A stretch of 64,000 nt of DNA, taken from NCBI GenBank assembly GCA_034406715.1, contig CP137881.1, forward strand, positions 372,001 through 436,000. Direction: 5' to 3'. Shown piece after piece: positions 10,740 to 22,802 of this stretch (position 1 is the first letter of the stretch; each line of letters begins with the position of its first letter). The stretch comes from Rhodotorula mucilaginosa (taxonomy: Eukaryota; Basidiomycota; Microbotryomycetes; Sporidiobolales; Sporidiobolaceae). The translations under genes were made by a program, and so were the position numbers. Under the pieces are notes generated by a model, which was not told where the DNA came from, did no database searches, and saw only the letters and a list, made by a program, of their open reading frames with translations.

Positions 10740-12388
10740 ATGACGCCGCCCGCGCCTGCATCGGGTGCCCGCCCGTCGCGCCAGCTCTCGGTCGCCGGCG
10801 TGGTTTTGCCTCCCACGGGTCCGATCACACCTCAGCACAGGAACAGTGCGTAAGACCAATGAGTCAACTCATCTACGTCAACCGAACCCCCCCGCAAGGG
10901 CTGACGAGACGACCGCGTTGAGCAGGATACTCGAGATCGCAGAATTACGGTGCTCCTCCACCCTCACAGCTTGTCGCCCTGCCGTACCACGGCCTTTCCG
11001 ACGAGATCCTGGCCCAAATCTTCGAAGAGCTGCACTCGTCGTACCAGGAGGGCTCCCGGGTACACGTTCCGCCGCCGCAGTACCTCCTCGTCTCGAAGCG
11101 CCTCCACAACATTGCCCGCCCGATCTGGCTCAGCGTCATCTCGGTCCAGGGGACTTTGGCGGCCACGAATCGCTTCCTCGCCAAGTTGCTGACGGATCCG
11201 ACCATCCGAAATTTCGTGCGCGGTCTTGGAATCAAGTTCTTTCGCTCGTTTACCCAGTCGCAATTCGCCATCTTGACCGTCCTCGACAACCTGCGCCGCC
11301 TCACCGTGCACCTTGACGACTCCGGATCCAGAAGGCTCAACGCGAAAAAGTCACTGCCGCCAATGTTGCTTGAACCTATTGCAAACTGCCCGCGTCTCGA
11401 AGAGCTCAGCTTCTCCCAGCTCGTCGAGGTCCACTCCCGCATCCCACAGCCCGTCAACAAACGCCCGCTACAATCCTTCACCGCTCCAGTCCACAGCATC
11501 AACAAGGCTTTACTCGAGTATCTGACGGTGCGCCGCGTCAAGAAGCTCCGCCTGACGGTCTTTCTCAATCACGAGCCTTTCACTGGTGACCTCCCCTGGG
11601 ACCACTTGACCACGATCGTGTTCGATATCGCCCTCCTTCAGGACAACGACCAAGGTATAACCTGGAGCGTACCGGACACTCTCGCTCAACAAGTGCGTGT
11701 GATCCGCGTATCTTGCGTCTTCCGAGTACTGCCGATCTGAGTGGGCTCACCGTTTTTGTCCTTCAACAGCTCTCTCGTAACCGTCATGGTGCACCCCCGC
11801 TGGACGTGGGCCTGGTCATCGACTCGAGTCTTCCGAGGGGCAAAGGCGCGGACGCCTTGAAAGCTTTTCTGGACGCGTTCGCCCCGCGGCGCACCCGTAT
11901 CGGCATACGCGTGGACGGGAACGATCTCGCCTTGCCGGTGCTGGACTACTATCAACAGCCGTGGGATTTGGTCGAGAGCTGCTTCCTTGACGGCCTGTAT
12001 GACCTGACCGAGGGTGTAAGTCTGAGCTTCCTCCCTTTTCGGGTTAATTATCCCTTGCACTTTCTGACGACGCCACGCTCCTCCGCAGAGAAACCTCGCC
12101 GAGCTCGCCGCCTTTCTCGACAACATGCCAGCGGTGAAAAGCGTGAGACTGCTACAGCTCAAAGTCGCCGCCGCCTCGAGCTCGAGCGACGGTCCGACTC
12201 TAGTTCCGCCCGTTTCTGCTTCGAGGGACGACCGCCTCGCGCTCGACTACCCGCACCTCGGTGCGCTCCTAGCGCACGTCGCGAATCGGTCCAAGATTAC
12301 TCATTTCGAGATCAGGTTGCATTCGGAGCCTGGAGCTGTACGCTGGGCGCGCACGACGGCCTGCGATTCGCTTGTTCGTATGGAGTAG
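10740..12388 (+). CDS. F-box-type protein R1 (472 aa)
   Basis: Four exons: 10740-10845, 10926-11692, 11770-12015 and 12089-12388. The introns are 80, 77 and 73 bp, phases 1, 0 and 0. The N-terminal exon encodes a Ser/Pro-rich tail starting MTPPAPASG. The F-box-like block follows at about residues 55-105 (YHGLSDEILAQIFEELH..VSKRLHNIARPIWLS). Leucine-rich strands and the subgroup signatures FLDAFAPRRTR and RNLAELAAFLDNMP come next, and the C-terminus is VRWAR..LVRME. R1-R4 form one subgroup. The start is the first ATG that splices in frame to the conserved block. An SCF adaptor role is inferred from the F-box-like start; the substrate is unknown. Confidence 0.8.
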
Positions 12389-12672
12389 AAGAAATGCGGC
12401 TGTGCCGCCCCGCTTGCAGTGCAATATTTCTCTCGACTTTATGCCGTACTCTAAGGGGTTGCTCTCCGGAGAGGGACTCAATACAGCTTACAGCCTGCCA
12501 TCGTTTGCGCGGAATTGTCACGTGATTTGGCCAGCGCGGCCGACTCACGCGGAAGCAAACATCAAATGTCTCATCGCCCGAGTCTCGAGGACGAGACGGT
12601 GTTGCCTCCTCTCTACGCACACCAGCGTCGGGTGCGACGACCTCAGAAGGATCCACTCAGTCTACCCTTGCT
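12389..12672. promoter_or_regulatory. R1-R2 spacer with duplicated upstream block
   Basis: This 284-bp spacer repeats the R1 upstream block at 12,538-12,557 (GGCCGACTCACGCGGAAGCA), followed by a shared ATGTCTCATCGCCCGA. The duplication that produced R2 therefore carried its promoter along. Confidence 0.6.
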
Positions 12673-14366
12673 ATGTCCACTACTCCCCGCCTCGCAGTGG
12701 TGGGCCGCCTCAAGCCGCGCACGTTCAAGGCTCGCGGTCTGAATCGCAGTCGGGTGTCAGCCTACCTGAACGCCGACGACAAGGCGGCAACAGCAGCAGC
12801 TCTTGAGCACCAAGGTAACTAGGCCGCGTGTCCCCCATCGGTAAGGAGTCGACCGCTCTGCGCTAGACTGACGACAGCCGAACCCTATCACTGGTTCACC
12901 AGCCGACGACGCGCACCAACAACAGAACCGGGTGCCGCCATATCGCGGGCTTTCCGACGACGTACTGGAACAAATCTTTGAAGAGTTGCACTCGCTGTTC
13001 CAGAGCGCTCGGACGCGCGTCCCGCCGCTGCGTTACCTCTTCCTCTCGAAGCGCGTCTACAACCTTGCGCGCCCGATCTGGCTCTCCGCCATTTCGACGA
13101 AAGGGAGCAGCAGCACGACGGGCTCGGATCGTCTCCTCGCCAAGCTCGTGACGGACCCGACGGTTCGGCCGCTCGTGCGCAGCTTGGAGATGACGTTCTT
13201 TCGCGCCTTTGCGCAGACGCAGATCGCCATCTTGACGACGCTCGACAACCTGCGCAGCCTCGAAGTGCACTTCGACGAGTCGTGGCAGAAGAGGTCGAGC
13301 GGGGCCAAGTTTATCTCGACAACGCTGCTTGACGCCATTGCGAGCCGCCCGCATCTCGAACAGCTCGGCTTTTCCCAGTTCGTGGAGGCGAGACTCCCGT
13401 TCCCACAACCGGTCAACAACCGCCCGCTGCAATCATTTACCGCTCCGATTCACAGCATCAAAGACGGCGTGCTCGAGTACCTCACTGTGCGCCGCGTCAG
13501 GAAGCTCCGTCTGAAGGTCTTTCTCGACTACGAGCCTTTCACCGCGGATCTGCCCTGGGACAACTTGACCATGATTATTTTCGACATCAAAGTTCTCCTG
13601 GACGGGCGAGGCGCCATCTACGACGTGCCGGAAGCTCTGGGTCGACAGGTCCGTGCAAACATCTTTTCCGACTCCCGCTTGGTAGGACCTCTGTCCGGCT
13701 CATCATGCGCTTCCCTCAGCTGCTCACCCGCAGCACGCAAGACGCGCCACTTCTGGACGTCTCTTTGGCTTTCGAGTCGGAGATTCCGAGTGACACGGCC
13801 ACGCGCACGCTACGAGCTTTTCTGAATGCGTTCGCCCCGCGCCGGACTCGGTTTGCTGTACGAACCAATACCAGTTTCGTTCCGCCGGCGCCTGAAGACG
13901 ACGACGACAACAACAACAACCATGAACCTTGGAACCTTGTTGAGGCGTTCCACCTCGAAGCACCTTTTGCCTTGAGCGAGGACGTGAGTACGCTCTTCCG
14001 TCTTTTGGTTCGCCGCATTTCCTGACGAACGCGGTTCCTTCATAGAGAAACCTCGCCAAACTTGCCGCGTTTCTCGACAACATGCCAGAGGTGACGGAGG
14101 TCAAGTTGCGACAGGTCAAGCTCACGACCTCCAGCAAAGGCTCGACTTCTCCTCCTCCCCCAATCTCGAGCTTGAACGGCGACCGCCTCGGACTTGAGTA
14201 CGCGCACCTCGCCGTGCTCCTCTCACACATTGCTCGGTCCAAGATGCTTCGGTTTGAGATCGCGTCGCCTTCGCAGCCCGGACCGGTACGCTGGGCGCGC
14301 GAGACGGCTCGAGATCCGCTTGTTCGCGTTGAGGAGATCTCTCAGCCTTGTGTGATTCTCGCTTGA
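12673..14366 (+). CDS. F-box-type protein R2 (490 aa)
   Basis: Four exons: 12673-12814, 12903-13648, 13720-13983 and 14046-14366. The introns are 88, 71 and 62 bp, phases 1, 0 and 0. The start exon encodes MSTTPRLAVVGRL and is longer than in its paralogues. The F-box-like block is PPYRGLSDDVLEQIFEELH..LSKRVYNLARPIWLS. The central exon has AFAPRRTRFAVRT and an acidic/Asn run (PEDDDDNNNN). The last exon has RNLAKLAAFLDNMPEVTEV and extends beyond the usual LVRVE end as EISQPCVILA. Function inferred as for R1. Confidence 0.8.
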
Positions 14367-14741
14367 TAGCTTTTCCTTTTCTCATGCATTACCAGAGTGT
14401 TGTTCTTCGAGCAATACTGCAGCCATGGTCAAGTATAGAGCGTCGCGTAGTCTCGACGTCAAGCTTTCTGTTTTAGTCGCAGAGCTCTTGCGCTCGGTCT
14501 TACTTGAGCCTTCAAGCCTAATTGCGCAGTCTGCCTGCACGCAGACGGCGACTTCAGAATATTTGCTGTTACGGTGCATTGATATAGCTCGATCGCGAGG
14601 TTTTGGACCAGCGACGCGCGTACCACACGTCGACTTTGTAATTTGTCTCTTTTCTCATCGTGAACCCGCGTCCCTCTCTCGTCTACACCCGACGTGAGAC
14701 GTCGCCAGACCTCGCGTAGAGAACCAGCACGTCCGCTCGCA
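14367..14741. other. R2-R3 spacer
   Basis: This 375-bp stretch has no supported gene. The last part (about 14,640-14,740) resembles the upstream region of R4, with the shared CCTCTCTCG..ACGCGAGACGTCGCCA-like block, consistent with tandem duplication including the promoter. Confidence 0.45.
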
Positions 14742-16376
14742 ATGATACCTCCCGCAGCTGCTACGGGCACCCACCAATCGCGCACATACCGCGTCCCGAT
14801 TCCCTCAGTTACGACCACCTACTCGGCAGCGGTGTTGACGCAGGAACAGGCAGGCGGTACGTAGGCTGGTCATTCACGGCAATCAGACCCCGCGAGCTTG
14901 ACGACAGGGCTCTGACGACATTGCCTGCGTCCTCCAGGACCCTCCGACTCGCATGTTGCCGCTCCACCCTCGCTTGGCGCTCCTTACCACGGGCTCTCCG
15001 ACGAGGTACTGGAGCAGATCCTTGAGGAGTTGCACTCGGCGTACCAGGATGACTTTATTGGTGTCCCGCCGTTGGGGTACCTCACCATCTCGAAGCGTCT
15101 GTACAACATCGCGCGCCCCGTTTGGCTCAGCGCCATCTCGACGCAAGATGATGCAGCGAACTCAGATCGCTTGATTGCCAAGCTGATGACGGATGCGCCC
15201 CTCCGGCCGCTCGTGCGCCAATTGGAGCTCAAGTTGTACGGCGCCTTCTCGCAGTCGCAAATCACCATCTTGACCTTGCTCGACAACCTGCGCATACTAG
15301 AAGTTAGTTTCGACAAGTCCTGGCCAAAAGGATCCGGCGGGGCCAAGACACTACCCGCGACATTGCTCGACGCCATTGCGAGTCGCCCACATCTCGAGAA
15401 GGTCGGCTTTTCGCAGCTCGTCGAGGGCAAACACCCGGTCCCAGAGCCCGTCAACCAACGCCCGCTACAAGTGTTCACCGCTCCGATACACAGCATCAAA
15501 AACTCTCTCCAGCAGTATTTGACCGCACGGCGAGTCCAAATGCTCGAGCTGACGGTTTTCCTCGATCACGACGAGCCGTTCATCGGAAATCTGCCGTGGG
15601 AAGACTTGAGTTCTGTCGTGTTCGGTATTGGCACACTCAAGACCAGCTCAGCTATCACCTGCGACGTGCCGGAAGCTCTAGGCCGACAAGTGGGTGCAAC
15701 GGATTCGTACCCTTTCTCTCTGTTCCGCGCTTGTTGAGCCGGCTGACTCTCTGTTTCTCGCAGCTACGGGCTCGCAGCAATCCAGACGCAAGACTTCTGC
15801 ACGTGGGGCTGAGTTTCGACTCGAAAGCTCCATATTTCGGTTGGGTGTTGCGGGCCTTCCTGGACGCTTTCGCCCCGCGGCAAACCCGTTTCACCGTGCA
15901 AGCTGAAGGCAGTTCCGTGTCGCTTGCGGTCAACGGAGACCAAGAGCCGTGTAATCTCGTCGAAGCCTTTCAACTCGATGCGCCCTACGCTCTAACCGAG
16001 GGTGTGAGTCGAGACTACTTTCCCGTCTTTGGCCGGGGTTTTCCCGCACATTTTTTGACGACGCGCTCTTTAGAGGAATCTTGCCGACCTCGCCGCCTTC
16101 CTTGACAACATGCCGGCGGTGACAGACGTTTCGCTCCGACAGGTCAAGCTCATTGCGTCGAACAAGGGCCCGAGGACTCCGGTCCCAGTCCCCGTTTCTG
16201 CCTTGGAAGACGAGCGCCTCGGGATCGAATACCCACACTTCTTCGGCCTCCTCTCACACATTGCTCGATCCAAGATCACTCGATTCGAGATCACGTCACC
16301 GTCCGAGCCGCGACCGGTACGATGGGCGCGCGAGACGGCGAAAGATCCGCTTGTTCGTGTTGAATCTCGGTTGTGA
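14742..16376 (+). CDS. F-box-type protein R3 (469 aa)
   Basis: Four exons: 14742-14856, 14938-15689, 15764-16003 and 16074-16376. The introns are 81, 74 and 70 bp, phases 1, 0 and 0. The product starts MIPPAAATG. The F-box-like block is PYHGLSDEVLEQILEELHSA..ISKRLYNIARPVWLS, followed by leucine-rich strands, FLDAFAPRQTRFTVQ and RNLADLAAFLDNMPAVTDV. The exon-1 length (115 nt) and the donor context GGCAGGCG|GTACGTAGG are identical to R4, so the two are the closest pair on the right side. Inferred SCF adaptor, substrate unknown. Confidence 0.82.
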
Positions 16377-16617
16377 TTCTCGAGCGCGTTATAACTTTCC
16401 TTCCTGTCATGCATTACAATCAGAGTTTTGTTTCTCAAGCAAGATTGCTTTTGTCGTCAAGGATATCGAGTCGCCTATGTTGTCTTGTCCCGATAGCCTT
16501 TCTCGACCGAGCGACTTCGTTGACGTCTCTCTTCATCGTGAAACCACATCCCTCTCTCGCGCACGCCGACGCGAGACGTCGCCAAAGATCACTCGCGAGC
16601 AAGCAAGTCACTTCCCA
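16377..16617. other. R3-R4 spacer
   Basis: This 241-bp spacer holds the R3 3' flank and the R4 promoter. No gene is seen. Confidence 0.4.
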
Positions 16618-18229
16618 ATGGCCCCACGCGCAGCTGCTACGAGCGCCCGCAAGTCGCGCACAGCCCGCGTTCCGACTTCGCTCGTCACGGAAACCGACTC
16701 GACGGCGGCTTCGACTCATGGACAGGCAGGCGGTACGTAGGCTCAATATCGACGTCAGCTGCTCCCTCGCAAGTCTGACGCGCAGGCCCTCTCCTCCAGG
16801 ACAAGCTGAATCGCTTTCGAACGTGCACCACCAGCTGTCCGAGCAACCGTACCGCGGTCTGTCCGACGAGGTCTTGGCGCAGATACTCGAAGAGCTGCAC
16901 TCGGCGTACCAGGAAGACTGCATAGGCGTCCCGCCGTTGGGGTACCTCACCATTTCGAAGCGCCTGCACAACATCGCACGGCCGATTTGGCTCAGCTCCC
17001 TCTCGACGCGGGATGACGCGGAGTACGCAGATCGCCCGATCGCCAAGCTGATGATGGATGCGTCCCTTCGGCCACTCGTGCGCCAGTTGGAGCTCAAGTT
17101 GCACGGCGCCTTCTCGCAGACGCAAACCGCGATCTTGACCATGCTCGACAACCTGCGTATTTTAGAGGTGTACTTCGACATATCCTGGTCAAAGGGGTCG
17201 AGCGAGGCCAGGATACTCCCCGCGACATTGCTCAATGCCATTGCGAGCCGCCCGCATCTCGAAGAGCTCTACTTCTACCAACTCGTCGAAGCAGAAGACC
17301 ACCGCTCGGAGGCCGCCAACAAACGCCCGCTACGAGTCTTTACCGCCCCAATTCACAGCATCAAAGGCTCCTTGCTTGAGTACCTGAACGCGAGACAGGT
17401 CAGAACGCTCAACCTGACAGTTCTCCTCAACCACAACGAGCCTTTTACCGGAAAACTGCCCTGGGAAGAATTGAGCTCGGTCAACTTTGTCATCTTTGCG
17501 CTCCAGAATGGACAAGCCGCTACCTCCGATGTGCCGGAAGCCCTGGGTCGACAGGTCCGTATGAACAAATTTCTACCGCTTTCACTTCGATTCCGGCTTG
17601 GTGCGCGGGCTGACTCTGTTTCTCCCGCAGCTGCTGGCTCGCGGCGGGCCAGACGCACGAATCCTGAACGTGGGGCTGACTCTCTGCTCGAAAAGCTCAT
17701 TTGTGGGCCATGTTTTACCGGCCTTCCTGGACGCTTTTGCCCCACGTCGAACGCGCTTCACCGTGCGAACCGTTGTAAGCAGCCCTGTTCCGCTTGCGGT
17801 CGACGACGACCAAGAACCGTGGAATCTCGTCGAGGCTTTGGAACTCGACGCGCCCTACGCGCTGACCGAAGGGGTGAGTCGAGCATCTGGTCGTCGTTCC
17901 CTCTTTCGCATAACATTTTCTGATGCTGCGCTCGACGTTCTTCTCAGAGGAATCTTGCGGACCTCGCCGCTTTCCTTGACAACATGCCAGCAGTGACAGA
18001 TGTCAAGCTGCGACAGGTCAAGCTCGCCTCCAGCAAAGCTCCGCCCCCGGTCTCAGTCTCCGCCTTGCCAGACAACCGCCTCGGGATCGAGTATCCCCGT
18101 CTCGCCGGCCTCCTCGCGCACGTCGCTCAGTCCAAGATCACTTGGTTCGAAGTCTCGTCGCCGTCGGAGCCCGGACCGGTACGCTGGGCGCGCGAGAGGG
18201 CCCAGGACCCGTTGGTCCGTGTTGAGTAG
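16618..18229 (+). CDS. F-box-type protein R4 (464 aa)
   Basis: Four exons: 16618-16732, 16800-17554, 17631-17873 and 17948-18229. The introns are 67, 76 and 74 bp, phases 1, 0 and 0. The start exon encodes MAPRAAATSARKSR and continues through the intron to a QAESLSN..EQPYRGLSDEVLAQILEELHSA F-box-like block. Later landmarks are FLDAFAPRRTRFTVRT, RNLADLAAFLDNMPAVTDVKL and the C-terminus VRWARERAQDPLVRVE. It is the sister of R3. Function inferred by family only. Confidence 0.82.
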
Positions 18230-18737
18230 AAAGAAAGTCAGCTCGGTCGGCAGCCGCTTGCAATGCATGAACTCGCTTGATTGTGCTCGCCTTTGGTAAG
18301 CGTACTCGAGGGATGTTCTCGAGGAAGAGTGATCCCCGACCACCTACAACATTGAGCCGCCGACACCGAGAAGCTGCTGACTTTCTCAGCGTCACTCGGT
18401 TTGTCTCCCTGTAATTCTTCTGCGGATGGCGCACAAATTTGCTGAGTATCTCGAAAAGGTAATGCCATGCTTTTACGAATTACATATCTGCACTGCAGTT
18501 GCGCTCGACTCCTCGATCGATCGCGCAAAACTTCCTTCGACGAGTGTGAGCACAAGACTCCGTCTACGCCACGACACGCGTGACCAGGGCTCATTCGGCC
18601 CAGCGTATTTGCTACAGCAGGATCGCGTCCGGCTCATCCACAACGTCGAGCGCTCGCTCTGGGCTAAGAAACATCGACTGTCGGTCCGCAACTTCATCTC
18701 ACGCCGTGTTCGCTCGTCAACGCGAGACGCTGCTGCC
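18230..18737. other. R4-R5 spacer
   Basis: This 508-bp spacer separates subgroup B (R1-R4) from subgroup C (R5-R8). Short open frames on both strands have no paralogue match. The last 100 bp or so should be the R5 promoter. Confidence 0.4.
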
Positions 18738-20277
18738 ATGCCCGCGACACAGCGGAGGAGCTCGGGTATGCGCTACGGGTGCGGTCCCTGCCACGTGACG
18801 GTGCATGTCTGACCCCTTCGCAACAGGTCCACCCCGCGCCAACGCCCGCAAGGATGAGGAAGGCGACCAGCACGGCGGCGAAGCCCGCAAGCCGTACCGC
18901 GGCCTCTCCAACGAGCTCATCCGCAAGATTTACGACCAGGTCTTTGCCGCCGACTCCAGTATCGCCTGGCCCGGCCTGCGCGAAATCCTGGTCTCGAAGC
19001 GGATTTATCACGTCGCTCGACCGGCCTATCTCCATACTATCGAGGTCGATTCGTGTGAATACACGACCGACGCGGTCATCGCCGGACTCCTAAGCGACGA
19101 ACACGCCTGTTCGGCCGTGCGTACTCTCAAGATGACCGTCTTCCTCAGGTCGGAAAAAACAACGGCCGCCCTACTCGCGCGACTACCGAATCTCCGGGTT
19201 TTGACACTGTACTTTGAGCACGAGTACTCGAGCACCGGAGGCTCTTCGGAACCTCTCTCGGAATTCTTCCTGCGCCAACTCGCGCGAATCCCTCGTTTGC
19301 GCCAGCTCGACTTCGCAGAACCGGTCTGTTTCGACTCGGACGTGTCTGTCTGCGCTCCACCGATAAAGCACATGAGCGCGGCGCTCCGCAGCATCACACC
19401 TGCTTTTTCTACTTTCTTCCGGCAGAGCGGGATCGAGCGACTCGCCATCGCGGTCACCGACATACCCACCATCCTTGAGCTAGGAAATCTTCCCTGGGCC
19501 TCGCTGCGGCACCTCGTCACCGTCTTCGAAACGTATGAAGAACCGTCTTCCGACAACAGTCGTCTAATCGACTTCCTTGGCGCCCAAGTATGTGTAGTCT
19601 GCTGTGATTCAGACTCAGGGTCACGCTACCTTTCACTCACATCTCCTCTCTCCCGCCAAAAGCTTGCCAAATATTGTGGACCGACACCCCTCCGCGCGCT
19701 CTCAATTGTCATGGATAGCAAGATTGATGGATTTGTCGGAGTCGTGCGCTCGGCATTTTCGACCTTTGCGCCGCGTGGCGTTACCACCTTTTGCTTCCGG
19801 ACCGCCGGGACGGCACGATTCGATCTCTCGGATTCCGCATTCGACTACAACAACATCCGATACGTGGACATCGCGTCGGCGATTCCGTATGAACTGGCAA
19901 AAGGGGTGCGTCGCTCCTCGGCAAACTTGCTCTATTACTGCGCTACTCCCCGTCGGGTACTCCGGAGTTGACCACGCTCGAGGCTACTGCTCACGTAGCG
20001 CAAGTTCACCGAGCTCGTGCACTTTATTCAGAAGCTGCCGGCTCTCAGACGCTTTGCCCTTTACGGCCTCGTGGTGTCCGGCGACGGTCGCCCACTCGAG
20101 CTTGCAGGCCTCGACGAGACACAAGTGATCGCGGAGTACCCGCTGCTCTTCGCACTTCTGTCTTCTATCGCTCGGACGTCTGTCACGACTCTAAGCATCG
20201 TTCCAGCAGAAGAGCAGCTACAGAAGCGGTACACGTGGAAACGGCTCTCTCGCGATAAATCATTCCGGCTCGAGTAG
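18738..20277 (+). CDS. F-box-type protein R5 (436 aa)
   Basis: Four exons: 18738-18765 (28-nt micro-exon, MPATQRRSS), 18827-19587, 19663-19905 and 19999-20277. The introns are 61, 75 and 93 bp, phases 1, 0 and 0. The second exon carries a charged linker and the block KPYRGLSNELIRKIYDQVF..LVSKRIYHVARPAYL, a divergent F-box-like start. It is followed by LPNLRVLTLYF and LGNLPWASLRHL leucine-rich strands. The last exon ends YTWKRLSRDKSFRLE, the subgroup C signature. Intron 2 is open in frame, so splicing is needed to see the exon border. Inferred SCF adaptor; the F-box is weaker than in the left array. Confidence 0.78.
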
Positions 20278-20769
20278 GGGGCCGATCTTCGTGGCAATGA
20301 GGAATACTCATTCCCGTCTTAGCGCGCTTTGTCACGCCTCCATCTTCTACCCGAGCCTATCAGCAGGACGCACAGGCTGCGAGAGCGCAAGGATTGACTG
20401 CACGGGCTCGACTGGTCGGAGCTTTTCTTCCGGTTTATCGACGCCTTGTCGTTGTGTACTATTCTCCGGAATCCTTCTCGCGTTCTATAGGTTAACTTTG
20501 GGTGCTGTGGCTCGTAAAGAGCTGCATCATTATGCGTTCGGGAAGAAGAAAATCGTTCCATCTCATCCGGCGCGATGAAACGACGGCTCGCTCGTCTCCC
20601 TCTACACTACGAGCTTCGCCAAGTCGACCGCCCGTCTTAGTCTGACAAGTCACTGCACTCGGAGCGCGTCCAGACCACCTACGCGCTCGAGCACGCAGCA
20701 CTCTACAGACGTCCATCCAAGTCCGCCAAACCCTCGAAACTCGCTCGACAACGTGAGAACCGTGCAGCC
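20278..20769. other. R5-R6 spacer
   Basis: This 492-bp spacer has no supported gene and contains the R6 promoter. Confidence 0.4.
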
Positions 20770-22304
20770 ATGACTGGAACGCGGCAAAGGAGCTCCGGTG
20801 TGTGCCTTGGACGAAACTCTCTGCCTCGTCATGCAGCGCTGACCCCCTTCTCATGCGACAGCTCCGTCTCGCGCCATCAAACGCGAAGACGACGAGGGTG
20901 ACGACCAGCCCGGCGGCGACGTCAAGCAGTCGTACCGCGGCCTCTCCAATGAACTCATCCGCAACATCTACGACCAAGACTTTGCTGCCAAGCCGGAGAA
21001 AAAAAGTTCGACGCGTGGCCTGAACGAGATTCTCGTCTCGAAGCGCATCTATCACGTTGCTCGTCTAGCCTGGCTCCACTCGTACAAGATCAGCTCGTCG
21101 GCTTGTCGGGGCGACAAATTTGTCGCCGGACTTTTGAACGACGAAACGGCATGCGCGGCCGTCCACGATCTCGACTTTAAAGTCTTTTCCGATCACGAAC
21201 ACACCACGGCGGCCATGCTCCGGCGGCTGCCGAATCTGCAGTACTTGAGGCTATCCTTTGACGCCAAGGAACAGGGGCGCAGCGCCAACAATCCACTGCC
21301 CTGTGCGGACTGTCTAGTCGAAGCCCTTGCGCAAATTCCTCGCTTGCGCCGGCTCGACTTTTTAGACCCAATCTCCTTCCAGACGGATTTCCCAGTCTAC
21401 CCGCTCAAATTACGGCACGTCAAAGCATTGATACAGAGCATCTCTCCTCGGTTCTCCGCCTTTCTTCGCCAAACCGCCGTCGAACACCTCATCCTCTCTG
21501 TCGAATACAGCCAGGACCTCGCTCTCGGCGATCTCCCGTGGGCATCCCTTGAGCGACTCGCGGCACACTTCGATAAGGCGGCAGGTCCATCTTTCCCAAA
21601 GAAAGTACTCGATCTACTCGAGTCTCAGGTAAGTCTGCTTGCACCGGTCATGGCCAAGTTCGGGAGCCGCGCCAGACTTCTCGCTTACACAGAGTATGCT
21701 TCCAGCTCCGCGCTTATCCGGACCGACTACCTCTGAACACGGTCATCATTGACCTGTCCGGCAAGGTTGTTGATTCCGCCGCAATGATCAACTCCACACT
21801 TTCGATCTTTGCCCCTCGTGGCGCGACAACCTTTCGTTTCTATACGGCCGGGGCGGCAGACCTCCGTCCTATGGGTTACTTTGGCGGCGCTGTACAGGAC
21901 CTGTCGATTACTTCGCGCGTTCCTTACAACCTCACCGCAGACGTGCGTCCCGTCTCCTAATCAAATTGCTCGCCCGTCTCTGGCTCGAGACTGAAACCTA
22001 CATCCCTTGATCCATGCAGCGCAACTTTGCCAGCCTTGTCGGGTTCATCGAAAAGATGCCGGCACTTCATCGCTTTGCATTCTACGGACTCGCGGTACTC
22101 GGCAGCGATTTCGACCTCGACTTGGACGGTGTCGTCGAAGGAGAACTCAAGGTCGAATACCCCATGCTGTTCGCCCTGTTGTTGTGCCTGACGGACACGT
22201 CGGTAACGACTCTAATCATCGCTGCGGATGCTCGAAAAACAAGCACGCGGTACAAGTGGAAACGGCCGTCTCGCTACGTACCGTTCCGGCTCGAGTATAC
22301 GTAG
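20770..22304 (+). CDS. F-box-type protein R6 (438 aa)
   Basis: Four exons: 20770-20797 (28 nt, MTGTRQRSS), 20862-21628, 21706-21942 and 22020-22304. The introns are 64, 77 and 77 bp, phases 1, 0 and 0. The exon 2 block is QSYRGLSNELIRNIYDQDF..LVSKRIYHVARLAWLHS, then LPNLQYLRLSF, LRRLDFLDPISF and LGDLPWASLERL. The third exon has STLSIFAPRGATTFRF. The last exon starts RNFASLVGFIEKMPALHRF and ends YKWKRPSRYVPFRLEYT. It is the best-preserved member of subgroup C next to R5. Role inferred by family. Confidence 0.8.
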
Positions 22305-22802
22305 TTAGGGGGTTGGCTCTTTTGGCGCAACGCTCGCTTTGCACCACCACACCGCATCTCGCGCCCGCAACAGTAAGCATGACTTGAAAAGTCATTGGCC
22401 TTTTATGACGGCGCTCGAACATCGGTTGAGTCAACCGAAAGCGCTGGGACGAGAGCTTTCTTTTTCGTTTTCTCAAAGGCCTACTTGTAATGCAACCAGT
22501 TCGTTAGACTTGCGCTTCGTACATCGATCTCAGCTGTTCTTCGCACGCAAAGGGTTACGGCAGGGCTCTCAACCAGAAATCTCGGTTTGTCGCGTCGAGT
22601 CGCGTCGGTCCGAGAGCGCGACAAGCTGGCTCAGCTCCTACGCTTCCGACCTCGCTAAGCCAGTCCGACGCACTGCGCGCATAGCTGCAGCAAGCAACTG
22701 CGCTCGCTCCCCGCTCTCTCCAGCACGAGCGCTCCTCGGTTCCCCACCGTCGACTCCGGTTCCGCGATCTCGTAACTTGCTCGACCTCGTACCAATACTA
22801 CT
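22305..22802. other. R6-R7 spacer
   Basis: This 498-bp spacer has no supported gene. The last part should be the R7 promoter. Confidence 0.4.
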